A DNA stretch of 8,226 nucleotides from an uncultured Flavonifractor sp. (GCA_947384055.1 CANDFO010000089.1:1-8226), one strand, 5' to 3'; counted from the stretch's first letter, positions 1 to 6,140 are shown. Numbers and translations are program-made. Notes: generated by a model not told the origin, from the sequence alone.

Positions 1-67
1 GACATCAGAGCCACACCATCACGGCAAAGCCGCCCTTAAAATAATAGGTGTTCGTCCAATGTCCAGT

Positions 68-416
68 TGGTGGAGGCGGGGGGAGTCGAACCCCCGTCCG
101 AAAGCGTTTCAGCAGAAACTTCTCCGGGCGCAGACAGTCAATTACATTCCCTCACTCAGGCGTGGGCTGACACACTCAAGAGCTCAGTAGCTTCATGATT
201 CATGGTGCGCTCAAAGCTTTGCGCACACACGTGCACCACTCAACGACGCCCTGTCCCGGCTCGTGGTCCTTCCGGGCAGGACGGTCACGGCTTAAGCCGC
301 GACAAGCTCAACGTAATCGTTGTTCTTTAATTTATAAAGTTGCCCATTTTTAGGATGTTAGGCGCATCCGCCCGCTATTTCCGCCTCTGCACCCCCGTCG
401 AAACCAGTACGCCCCC
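68..416 (-). ncRNA. ssrA: transfer-messenger RNA (tmRNA)
   Basis: This RNA rescues ribosomes stalled on broken mRNAs. It enters as an alanyl-tRNA with SmpB, then serves as a short mRNA that adds a degradation tag. The 3' end (minus strand) has a T-arm with GGTTCGACTCC and an encoded CCA at 70-68. The 5' end starts GGGGGCG at 416-410 and pairs over 7 bp with CGCCTCC before the discriminator A, so both mature ends are fixed by the acceptor stem. The hallmark 5' motif TGGTTTCGACGGGGG follows. The tag frame ends at a TAA at 294-292 and reads (K)NNDYVELVAA; the resume codon is probably the K at 327-325 or the first N. The length of 349 nt is normal for a one-piece tmRNA. smpB lies about 1.2 kb upstream on the same strand. 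No intrinsic terminator is visible before the window edge. Confidence 0.97.
295..327 (-). other. tmRNA tag-peptide reading frame
   Basis: On the minus strand the codons from 327 down to 295 read K-N-N-D-Y-V-E-L-V-A-A and are followed by TAA at 294-292. A hydrophobic tail ending in Ala-Ala is what ClpXP-type proteases recognise in ssrA tags. The ELVAA ending differs from the common ALAA. The exact first codon (K or the first N) cannot be decided by eye. An alanine from the charged tmRNA would precede the encoded residues. Confidence 0.8.
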
Positions 417-469
417 GCGTCGGGGCAAAGTCCATTTTGTTCGCTTTTCCCTTTAGGGCAAAAATTACT

Positions 470-534
470 CCATTCCCTTGCTCCTCCGTCTCATCGCCGG
501 ACCCCGGCGATGAGCGGAGATGCCGAGGGATGGC
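470..534 (-). other. large hairpin at the 5' end of the tmRNA precursor
   Basis: An 11-bp perfect inverted repeat (490-500 with 504-514, 3-nt loop) continues outward through CTCCG/CGGAG (484-488 with 515-519, one bulged base). After an internal loop, CCATCCCT pairs with AGGGAATGG (526-533 with 470-478, one bulge). The whole 64-nt stretch folds on itself and begins exactly where transcription is predicted to start. Neither side has a T-run, so it is not a classic terminator. It may protect or pace processing of the precursor. Confidence 0.6.
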
Positions 535-540
535 TGTTTT

Positions 541-549
541 AGTATAGCA
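541..549 (-). promoter_or_regulatory. extended -10 promoter of ssrA
   Basis: The minus strand reads TGCTATACT, that is TG-N-TATACT, an extended -10 element. No good -35 hexamer is seen at 16-18 bp, which fits extended -10 promoters. The start of transcription is expected near 534, giving a precursor with a leader of about 118 nt ahead of the mature tmRNA 5' end at 416. RNase P would be expected to remove this leader. Confidence 0.6.
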
Positions 550-628
550 TAAATGATAGTCGAAGTGTGTTACGATTTGGTGACATTTTTATGGGGGAGC
601 AACAACCTGCCAGGGCCGCCTTTTGCGC

Positions 629-966
629 TTACAGAGTCCGGAAGGGTATCCCCTGCTCCTTGGCGTAACGTTCCGCGTAAGGTTCGGCGGGATATAGATG
701 GTAAGGACCCCGCAGTCCCGGAAAGCGTCTCGCCCGACTTCTGTGGTGCTGGCCGGAACCGTTACACGGGTTAACCCGTGCAGTCGAGGAATACAATTCC
801 CAGCCGTCTCGACCCCTTTGAGGGCTCCGCGCTGGTCAGGCACGAACTGCGTAACACGGTGCCCCGATTTTCTTGGCTCCCTCGCGATCACTACAACTTT
901 GTGGTTTTCTGTGTATTTGTAGTAATTTAAAACGTCCTTCCAAATGCTGAAATTGCTTCTGCCCAT
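629..966 (-). pseudogene. broken short BspA-like leucine-rich repeat (LRR_5) protein
   Basis: Three reading frames together spell a small LRR_5 protein. The first frame starts at ATG 966-964, 8 nt after AAGGAAG, and contains FSIWKDVLNYYKYTENHKVV. After a one-base loss near 884 the next frame reads EGAKKIG (883 onward). The first frame resumes near 830 with GALKGVE and GLTRVTVPASTTEVGRDAF, the typical LRR_5 pattern. After another shift near 677 the end reads AERYAKEQGIPFRTL and stops at 631-629, a usual C-terminus for this family. About 112 codons would remain if repaired, enough for two repeats. LRR_5 (BspA-like) proteins are usually surface or adhesion proteins, but no signal peptide is visible here. 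It lies between the cyclophilin terminator and ssrA. The shifts could be real decay or sequencing errors; three within 340 bases favour decay. Confidence 0.8.
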
Positions 967-1036
967 AACAAATTCTTCCTTCGCTGCAAGCATGCACTGC
1001 ATCGGGTACATTACAGCATACTGCGCTGGGCAAAAT

Positions 1037-1073
1037 GCAAAAAGACAAAACCCGCCCTGGCAGACAGGGCGGG
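1037..1073 (-). terminator. intrinsic terminator after the cyclophilin gene
   Basis: On the minus strand CCCGCCCTG and CAGGGCGGG form a 9-bp perfect stem (1065-1073 with 1051-1059) with loop TCTGC. It is followed directly by TTTTGTCTTTTTG. It lies just after the stop codon of the cyclophilin gene and closes the smpB-cyclophilin transcript. Confidence 0.9.
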
Positions 1074-1080
1074 TGAGAAA

Positions 1081-1602
1081 TCATGCCTTCTCCGCCTCCG
1101 GGTAGTCCACACCGAAGGTGTCCACAGTGACTTTCCCCATCCGCTGGTCCTGCTTGGGCTTGTCGCTCCAGTCCCGGGGCGTGGAGACGATGGCGTCAGC
1201 GGTGTCCATACCCTCGATTACCTTGCCGAAAGCGGCGTATTCGCCGTCCAAGTGCGGGGCTGGAGCCACCATGATGAAAAACTGACTTCCCGCTGAATTG
1301 GGGTCCATGGTCCGGGCCATGGAGAGTACGCCCCGGTCATGGGCCAGGCCATTCTTTACGCCATTGCTGGAGAACTCTCCCTTGATGGAGTAACCGGGAC
1401 CACCCATGCCGGTGCCATTGGGGTCGCCTCCCTGGATCATAAAGCCGGGGATGACCCGGTGGAAGATCAGGCCGTCATAGAATCCTTTCTGCACAAGGCT
1501 GATAAAATTGTTTACCGTATTCGGAGCCACCTCTGGATAGAGCTCGGCGACCATCTTGCCGCCGTCCACCATCTCAATTGTGACAATAGGGTTTTGTGCC
1601 AT
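1081..1602 (-). CDS. cyclophilin-type peptidyl-prolyl cis-trans isomerase
   Basis: A single-domain cyclophilin that speeds cis-trans isomerisation of X-Pro bonds during protein folding. It has no signal peptide, so it is cytoplasmic. The protein is 173 aa, normal for the bacterial short form. FHRVIPGFMIQGGD (residues 47-60) holds the catalytic Arg49, Phe54, Met55 and Gln57. NSAGSQFFI (102-110) and LDGEYAAFGKV (118-128) complete the active-site cleft; His117 sits where eukaryotic enzymes have Trp, a common bacterial swap. The start is ATG at 1602, 8 nt after AAGGAG. A GTG at 1611 is in frame but overlaps that ribosome site, so it is rejected. It begins 27 nt after the smpB stop on the same strand, so the two are probably co-transcribed, and a strong terminator follows. 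Confidence 0.96.
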   Translation of the reverse strand: MAQNPIVTIEMVDGGKMVAELYPEVAPNTVNNFISLVQKGFYDGLIFHRVIPGFMIQGGDPNGTGMGGPGYSIKGEFSSNGVKNGLAHDRGVLSMARTMDPNSAGSQFFIMVAPAPHLDGEYAAFGKVIEGMDTADAIVSTPRDWSDKPKQDQRMGKVTVDTFGVDYPEAEKA

Positions 1603-1629
1603 ATAAATCACTCCTTGTAATATTGTTTG

Positions 1630-2103
1630 TCAATAACCGCCTGCCCGCCGGGTTTTCATGGTTCGGTCCATCTCTCGTTTGGCATCCCTGGCGGCGGCGG
1701 CATCCCGCTTGTCATACAGCTTTTTGCCCTTTGCCAAGCCAAGCTCCAATTTCACCCTCGGTCCCCGAAAGTACACCGACAGGGGGATCAACGCATATCC
1801 ATCCTGCTTTACTTTGGCGAACAGGCGCAGAATCTCCCGCTTATGCATCAGCATACGGCGGGGGCGCACAGGGTCTTTGTTGAAAATATTGCCCTTTTCA
1901 TAAGGGCTGATATGCATACCATGGACATACATTTGGCCATCTTTTATGATGCAAAAGGAGTCTTTTAGATTGACATTGCCCAAGCGGATCGATTTAACTT
2001 CTGTTCCAGCCAGTTCAATGCCCGCCTCATATTTGTCTTCAATAAAGTAATCATGGTAGGCTTTGCTGTTTTTTGCGACATTTTTCGTCCCTTTCGTGTC
2101 CAT
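1630..2103 (-). CDS. smpB: SsrA-binding protein SmpB
   Basis: SmpB binds the tRNA-like part of tmRNA, helps its charging, and carries it into the empty A site of stalled ribosomes. The protein is 157 aa, the normal length. Visible family motifs are NSKAYHDYFIEDKYEAGI (residues 12-29), GTEVKSIR (33-40), RPRRMLMHKREI (80-91) and GLAKGKKLYDKR (122-133). The basic C-terminal tail (134-157), rich in Arg and Lys, is the part that enters the mRNA channel. The ATG at 2103 is chosen because GGGAAGGAGG lies 6 nt upstream and the protein then starts like other SmpBs; a further in-frame extension to 2184 has no family match. It is followed by the cyclophilin gene, and its RNA partner ssrA lies further down the same strand. 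Confidence 0.98.
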   Translation of the reverse strand: MDTKGTKNVAKNSKAYHDYFIEDKYEAGIELAGTEVKSIRLGNVNLKDSFCIIKDGQMYVHGMHISPYEKGNIFNKDPVRPRRMLMHKREILRLFAKVKQDGYALIPLSVYFRGPRVKLELGLAKGKKLYDKRDAAAARDAKREMDRTMKTRRAGGY

Positions 2104-2683
2104 AATACGCCTCCTTCCCGGTGAAATTGAAAATACGCATTCGCATCCGGAATAGCGCGGTATAAAAAGCCTGAGAACCTGCACATATCGCTGTCAGCTA
2201 TGGGAGCAGAACGAGCGCAGGTTTTGGCGGCCTGAAAACGGTTTTTTACAGCCATGCTCACGCTTTATGCGGTCGGAAACCGGAATTGCACTTGGATGGG
2301 GATTTTGCAGGGCAAGGCAGAGAACACAGGCGGGCTGACGTCCGACAAGGATAATATCGCAGCTCTATGCTATTTGATCCCCGATCCCCCGAATTTTGTC
2401 AGGTATTTTGATGAATGCTGCAAATACTGCAGGTATATAGAAGTGAAATTTAGTTTATCTCATTATATCATAGCTGTCAAGGAAAAACCGGACAGGCAGA
2501 AAGAGAGGCAGGCCAGAAAATTAGAGACGGTGGATTCAATGAAAAATCTGAACAGTCGGAATTTGTCAGGCATTTATAGACGGCGGCACCCAGAAAAGGC
2601 GGTCCTGCAAGGAAAATGTGCTCATTGTGGATACCAGTGGCCGGGGTGTTGGGAAACTGTCAGAAAATTACCTGCTCTTGCTC
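2104..2683. other. intergenic stretch between divergent smpB and DUF1292 genes
   Basis: About 580 bases without a convincing gene. It holds the leftward promoter at 2452-2480, a 7-bp inverted repeat AACCTGC/GCAGGTT (2176-2182 with 2217-2223), and an imperfect direct repeat around GAATTTTGTCAGGTATTT (2391-2408) and GAATTTGTCAGGCATTT (2559-2575). A 166-codon plus-strand frame (2254-2754) crosses it, but it has no ribosome site, no family resemblance and uneven composition, so it is not called as a gene. Confidence 0.6.
2452..2480 (-). promoter_or_regulatory. putative promoter reading toward smpB
   Basis: The minus strand has TTGACA (2480-2475), a 17-bp spacer and TAAACT (2457-2452). An overlapping extended -10, TGATATAAT, ends at 2462. 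Either would give a transcript with a leader of roughly 340 nt before the smpB start. The -35 is perfect and the -10 is 4 of 6. No better promoter was found nearer to smpB. Confidence 0.5.
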
Positions 2684-2712
2684 TTGCTTTTTTCCGCCGG
2701 AGAGGATACAAT
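2684..2712 (+). promoter_or_regulatory. promoter of the DUF1292 gene
   Basis: TTGCTT (2684-2689), a 17-bp spacer and TACAAT (2707-2712) match the housekeeping promoter pattern. Transcription should start near 2719, leaving a leader of about 28 nt before the ATG at 2747. Confidence 0.75.
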
Positions 2713-2746
2713 ATAGAACAGATACAGGAAGGCATGGTGTCAGCGT

Positions 2747-3058
2747 ATGAGTGAAGCATTCGGGCCGGATTTCATTACCGTTACCGATGAGGACGGCAAT
2801 GAATTTGAGCTGGAGCATCTGGACACAATAGAGTTCAACGGGCAGACGTATATGGCCTTTTTCCCCGCCGTGGAGGGCGGAGAGGAGGACGGCGGCCCGG
2901 AGGACGCGGATCTGGACGAGGAATACGGCCTCATCATCCTGAAAGTGGTGGAGGCGGACGGGGAGGAGCAGCTCTCCACTCTGGACAGCGAGGAAGAGCT
3001 GGAGCTGGTCTATCAGCAGTTTATGGAGACCCTGTTCAGCGAAGAGGAAGAGGGCTGA
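2747..3058 (+). CDS. small acidic DUF1292 family protein
   Basis: A 103-aa, strongly acidic protein. The N-terminal half, with FITVTDEDGNEFELEHLDTI (residues 9-28) and YMAFFPA (35-41), matches the DUF1292 (YrzB-like) pattern known from Firmicutes. The middle is a run of Glu, Asp and Gly, and the C-terminal part EEELELVYQQFMETLF is helical. It has no membrane segment or signal peptide, so it is cytosolic. The biochemical role of the family is not established. The ATG at 2747 gives the typical start, but the best ribosome site (AGGAAGG, 2726-2732) sits 14 nt away, further than usual. The gene has its own promoter and seems to be monocistronic, with a weak terminator downstream. Confidence 0.88.
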   Translation: MSEAFGPDFITVTDEDGNEFELEHLDTIEFNGQTYMAFFPAVEGGEEDGGPEDADLDEEYGLIILKVVEADGEEQLSTLDSEEELELVYQQFMETLFSEEEEG

Positions 3059-3102
3059 GGCCCGCTTTCCAGCTGCCGGTGTTTTCCTGCTCGGTGCGTG
3101 AC

Positions 3103-3129
3103 GGGCTTTATTTAAACCCACATTTTTTT
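3103..3129 (+). terminator. weak intrinsic terminator after the DUF1292 gene
   Basis: GGG-C-TTT pairs with AAA-CCC (3103-3109 with 3114-3119, one bulged C), followed by ACA and seven Ts at 3123-3129. The stem is short, so termination may be partial and some transcripts may run into the structured region that follows. Confidence 0.5.
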
Positions 3130-3130
3130 A

Positions 3131-3444
3131 ACGGGACGCCCCCTCACGATGGGGACCGCAGGCCTCCCGCCGCCCCTTTGGGCGCGGCGGAAGTTGGAAG
3201 CGACGAACCACCGTGGAGGCGACCCACCTGCCGTTTCGTGCAGGTTTTAAATGGGTCCGCACGGCCAGAGCGGGGCTGCCCCACGAGACTTTCGGGTTTC
3301 GTGGGGCATCTTAGTATCTGATGCCCTTCTCCACCCCACGTCCCGGCGGTGGATGTTCCGTCGTACGGGTAGGTTGACAGCATTCAAGGGACGCCTGCTT
3401 CCATCAGTAGCCCGATTCCAGCCCTGCCGTCAGGCGGAATTTTC
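3131..3444 (+). ncRNA. candidate structured noncoding RNA
   Basis: About 310 bases with no believable gene but dense base-pairing. Hairpins seen are CCCC/GGGG (3140-3154), CCGCCGC/GCGGCGG (3167-3190), CCGTG...GCGACCC...GGGT...CACGG (3211-3264) with an inner ACCTGC/GCAGGT (3226-3245), a 12-bp stem GCCCCACGA.../...TCGTGGGGC (3278-3307), TCCACC/GGTGGA (3330-3353) and CCGT/ACGG (3358-3368). GGGACG at 3133-3138 can also pair with CGTCCC at 3339-3344. The region ends in a hairpin followed by TTTT (3414-3444), which sets the plus strand. No clear promoter lies directly upstream, so it may be processed from read-through of the DUF1292 transcript. It does not show the hallmarks of RNase P RNA, SRP RNA or a T-box. 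A 6S-type RNA is possible: in Bacillus subtilis a 6S gene (bsrA) lies beside a TcdA homologue (yrvM), as far as I recall. The family is not identified. Confidence 0.5.
3414..3444 (+). terminator. possible terminator of the candidate RNA
   Basis: GATTCC pairs with GGAATT (3414-3419 with 3436-3441), enclosing CCTG/CAGG (3423-3426 with 3431-3434). A short T-run, TTTTC, overlaps and follows the stem (3440-3444). It lies upstream of the next promoter, so it would end the preceding transcript. Confidence 0.45.
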
Positions 3445-3475
3445 AAATAAACTGTAAAACCCGCGGACTGGGGGC

Positions 3476-3504
3476 TTGAAAGCCGGAAGATTTTCTAGTA
3501 TAAT
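3476..3504 (+). promoter_or_regulatory. strong promoter of the parvulin-TcdA transcript
   Basis: TTGAAA (3476-3481), a 17-bp spacer and a perfect TATAAT (3499-3504). The start point should be near 3511, leaving a leader of about 200 nt before the coding start at 3714. Confidence 0.88.
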
Positions 3505-3510
3505 GGCAAG

Positions 3511-3713
3511 ACGCGGCCAGGCCTTGTTTGAAGCTTGCCAACGCACCCGGGCGGCAGATTTTTCTGCGCAGACAGCGCGGTTTTTCCCAGCGGACCTGCG
3601 GAAAGCCGTGTGCCGGACGAGCCTCCCCCGCGGCCGGTCATGTGCCCGGCCGTCAGACAAGGCCTCTTTCTCCCCCGTGGAAGGAACATTTATCGAGAGG
3701 ACTGAAACAACAA
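3511..3713 (+). promoter_or_regulatory. folded 5' leader of the parvulin gene
   Basis: The leader is enclosed by a 13-bp long-range stem: AGGCCTTGTTTGA (3519-3531) pairs with TCAGACAAGGCCT (3653-3665) with one G-U pair. Inside are GCAGA/TCTGC (3554-3567), a long stem of GCGCGG...TTTCC-CAG with CTG-C-GGAAA...CCGTGT (3575-3611), and CGGCCGG/CCGGCCG (3631-3652). This is more ordered than an ordinary leader and may be a regulatory RNA or a separate small RNA. No known riboswitch consensus was recognised, and no T-run follows the enclosing stem. Confidence 0.5.
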
Positions 3714-5318
3714 ATGAGCGCATCCAGAGAAAAGAAACAGCGCCAGAATGACCCCAGCCAGGGCCTGACGCAAAAGCAGCGGCAGGAGCAGGCGGAACAG
3801 CAGGCCGCCAGGCGCCGTGGTATTCTGTACGCCGTTATCGGCGTGATCGCGGCAGTGCTGGTGGTAGTCCTGCTGGTGTGGCACTCCGGCGTGTTCCAGC
3901 GCAGCGCCACCGCTGTCAGCGTGGCCGGGCGGGACTACAACGCCACCGATGTGGCCTACTACTATTACGCCGCCATGAACGATGAATATCAGAGAACCTA
4001 CGGCAGTACCTTCAATCCCCAGGAGGATCTGCATACCCAGTATGTGGACGAGGCCCAGACGCAGAGCTACCATGACCGCTTCCTGAATCTGGCCATGGAC
4101 AGCATGACCACCGTGGCCGCCCTGGAGAACGCCGCAGCAGCCGATGGCTACACCCTCAGCGCCGAGGAACGGCAGGCGGTAGAGGAGATTATCGAGAACA
4201 CCAAGGCCGCCGCCCGGCAGTACGGCTACGACTATGCCGGTTTCCTGAAGGCCAATTACGGCCAGTATATGACGCCCGGCGCATACAAGGCCTGTCTGGA
4301 GCGGGAGGCCCTGGTCAACGGATACTCCACCAGCATCCGGGAAAAGGAGACCGTTACCGACGACGAGCTTCAGAACTACTACAAGGAAAACGCCGCCTCC
4401 GTGGACAGCTATGACTTCCGCGTGGTCTATATCAGCGGCACCGCCCCCTCCGGCACCGACAGCGAGGGCAACGCCGTGACCCCCACCGAGGAGGAGAACG
4501 CCGCCGCCCTTCAGTCCGCCAAGACCAGCGCCGAGCGCTTTGTCAGCCAGGTAGAGGCCGCCGCGGACCGGGAGGCCAAATTCATCGAGCTGGCCCCCCG
4601 CTATGTGTCGGAGGAGAGCCGCTCCAATTATGAGGAGGACCCGGACTACTCTCTGGCGGAGGGCGTCAGCGGCGGAAATCTCAGCAGCTACAGCCTGCCC
4701 TATGTAAGCTGGCTCACGGAAGCGGGCCGCAAGAGCGGCGATGTGACGGCAGCCACCAGTGGCTCCGGCTATTATGTGGTTCTCTTCCTGGACCGCTATC
4801 TGGATGAGAGCGCCACCGCCAATATCCGGCACATTCTGGTCAAGGCTGAGCTCAATCAGCAGGATGACCCCGCCACCGCCGACGTGGACGAGTCCCGCAT
4901 CCCCTCTCAGGAGGCGCTGGACGCCGCCAAAGCGCAGGTGGAATCCCTGCTGGCCCAGTGGGAGAGCGGCCCCAGAACCGCCGAGTCCTTCGGGGAGCTG
5001 GCCAAGGAGCACTCCGCTGACAGCGGCTCTGCCGCCAACAACGGTCTGATTGAGCATGTGTACCAGGGGCAGATGTTCGAAGCCTTCAACGACTGGTGCA
5101 TGGACCCCGCCCGCCAGAGCGGGGAGACTGCCGTCCTGGAGAATCCTCAGAGCGGCCAGCAGGGCTGGCACGCCATCTACTTTGAGAGCTGGGAGCCCCC
5201 GCTGTGGAAGGTCAACGCCGAGATCACCCTGAAAAACGATAGGATGACCGATTGGCTGGACGGCCTCACGGAAGGTCTGGAAGCCGTTCAGGGTAGCGGC
5301 GCGCAATATGTGGGCTGA
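3714..5318 (+). CDS. membrane-anchored parvulin-type peptidyl-prolyl isomerase (PrsA/SurA-like foldase)
   Basis: A predicted extracytoplasmic chaperone that helps exported proteins fold. The 534-aa protein starts with a basic, Gln/Lys-rich cytoplasmic tail (1-36) and one membrane segment (about 37-56, GILYAVIGVIAAVLVVVLLV). A SurA_N-like helical region follows, with a parvulin PpiC domain at about 370-490, opening with NIRHILVK and closing with GWHAIYF. It has no lipobox cysteine, so unlike Bacillus PrsA it is not a lipoprotein but a signal-anchor protein. The ATG at 3714 is chosen because it puts the membrane segment close to the N-terminus. The longer frame from 3528 would translate the structured leader and precede or overlap the promoter region. 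The ribosome site (AGAGGA) is 12 nt away, longer than usual. A strong promoter drives it, and tcdA follows 90 nt later. Confidence 0.92.
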   Translation: MSASREKKQRQNDPSQGLTQKQRQEQAEQQAARRRGILYAVIGVIAAVLVVVLLVWHSGVFQRSATAVSVAGRDYNATDVAYYYYAAMNDEYQRTYGSTFNPQEDLHTQYVDEAQTQSYHDRFLNLAMDSMTTVAALENAAAADGYTLSAEERQAVEEIIENTKAAARQYGYDYAGFLKANYGQYMTPGAYKACLEREALVNGYSTSIREKETVTDDELQNYYKENAASVDSYDFRVVYISGTAPSGTDSEGNAVTPTEEENAAALQSAKTSAERFVSQVEAAADREAKFIELAPRYVSEESRSNYEEDPDYSLAEGVSGGNLSSYSLPYVSWLTEAGRKSGDVTAATSGSGYYVVLFLDRYLDESATANIRHILVKAELNQQDDPATADVDESRIPSQEALDAAKAQVESLLAQWESGPRTAESFGELAKEHSADSGSAANNGLIEHVYQGQMFEAFNDWCMDPARQSGETAVLENPQSGQQGWHAIYFESWEPPLWKVNAEITLKNDRMTDWLDGLTEGLEAVQGSGAQYVG

Positions 5319-5333
5319 AAAATAGATGCTGAA

Positions 5334-5376
5334 CAAGAGGGACCGCCGCAGGAGCAGAGTGCGGCGGTCCCTCTTG
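5334..5376. repeat. 16-bp perfect inverted repeat between the parvulin gene and tcdA
   Basis: CAAGAGGGACCGCCGC (5334-5349) is the exact inverse of GCGGCGGTCCCTCTTG (5361-5376), with an 11-nt loop. Neither strand has a T-run next to the stem, so it is not a standard terminator. As RNA it would be very stable and could stabilise the upstream message end, stall polymerase, or separate expression of the two genes. Confidence 0.85.
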
Positions 5377-5408
5377 CAGAGAAGCGCGGCGGCGCAGAAG
5401 GAGGGCGA

Positions 5409-6140
5409 ATGGGAATGAAAGAGGCCTTTGCCCGAACGGAGATGCTCCTGGGCGCCCCTGCCATGGAGCGGCTGGCGCAGTCCCACGTGGCGGTGTTCGG
5501 CCTGGGCGGGGTGGGCAGCTGGTGTGCCGAAGCACTGGCGCGCTCAGGCGTGGGGGCACTGACTCTGGTGGACCATGACATGGTGGGCGTCACAAACCTG
5601 AACCGGCAGGCTCAGGCGCTGGTCTCCACCCTGGGCCAGCCCAAGGCGGAGGCTATGGCCCGGCGGATCAGGGACATCAATCCGGACTGCCGGGTGACGC
5701 CCCTTGCCAGGCGCTATGAGGCCGCCTGCCGGGAGGAATTTTTTCAGGTCCGGTACAGCTATCTGGTAGACTGCATCGACCTGGTTTCCTGCAAGCTGGA
5801 CCTGATTCAGACGGCCATAGAGCGGGGAATCCCGGTGATATCCGCCCTGGGTACGGGCAATAAGCTGGACCCCGGCCAGTTTCGGATTGGGGACCTCTCC
5901 CGCACGGAGGGCTGTCCCCTGGCCAGGGTGGTACGCAAGGAGCTGCGGAAGCGTGGAATCGTCCACCACCGGGTCCTCTGGTCGCCGGAGGAGCCCCGCG
6001 TGCCTGACCAGCGTGAGGCTCCGCCCCCCGGCCGGCGCAGTATCCCCGGCAGCGTAGCCTGGACCCCGCCGGCGGCGGGGCTGCTACTGGCCGGCGATGT
6101 GGCCCTGACTCTGGCCGGGCAGGGAATGGCCGGCGGCTGA
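5409..6140 (+). CDS. tcdA: tRNA threonylcarbamoyladenosine dehydratase (TcdA), ThiF/E1-like
   Basis: An E1-like ATP-dependent enzyme that probably activates and dehydrates t6A at position 37 of ANN-decoding tRNAs to the cyclic form ct6A. The 243-aa protein has the nucleotide-binding loop GLGGVGS (31-37), the acidic strand end and contact motif LVDHD...TNLNRQ (53-67), Lys79 after the loop, and the DCID segment with Lys129 (121-129). GTGNKLDP and the C-terminal half follow the TcdA/YgdL layout rather than ThiF or MoeB, and there are no zinc-binding Cys pairs. The start at 5409 has AAGGAGGG only 3-4 nt upstream. A second ATG at 5415 has a spacing of about 10 nt and could be the true start. It is probably co-transcribed with the parvulin gene. 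The length is normal for the family and no defect is seen. Confidence 0.93.
   Translation: MGMKEAFARTEMLLGAPAMERLAQSHVAVFGLGGVGSWCAEALARSGVGALTLVDHDMVGVTNLNRQAQALVSTLGQPKAEAMARRIRDINPDCRVTPLARRYEAACREEFFQVRYSYLVDCIDLVSCKLDLIQTAIERGIPVISALGTGNKLDPGQFRIGDLSRTEGCPLARVVRKELRKRGIVHHRVLWSPEEPRVPDQREAPPPGRRSIPGSVAWTPPAAGLLLAGDVALTLAGQGMAGG

Noticed and set aside
22..32. Small hairpin CGGC/GCCG as terminator of ssrA
   Set aside because: The stem is only 4 bp and no T-run follows on the minus strand; the real terminator probably lies outside the window.
1603..1611. GTG at 1611 as start of the cyclophilin gene
   Set aside because: It overlaps the AAGGAG ribosome site that correctly serves the ATG at 1602.
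2254..2754. 166-codon plus-strand frame upstream of the DUF1292 gene
   Set aside because: It has no ribosome site, no recognisable family and mixed composition, and it contains the promoter of the next gene. It overlaps the start of DUF1292 by 8 bases only by chance.
3528..3713. N-terminal extension of the parvulin gene from ATG 3528
   Set aside because: It would translate the base-paired leader, start only about 17 nt after the predicted transcription start with no ribosome site, and push the signal anchor far from the N-terminus.
3690..5486. 598-codon minus-strand frame opposite the parvulin gene
   Set aside because: It mirrors the GC-rich codon bias of the real plus-strand gene; the Gly/Ala/Leu/Val-rich translation has no domain and no ribosome site.
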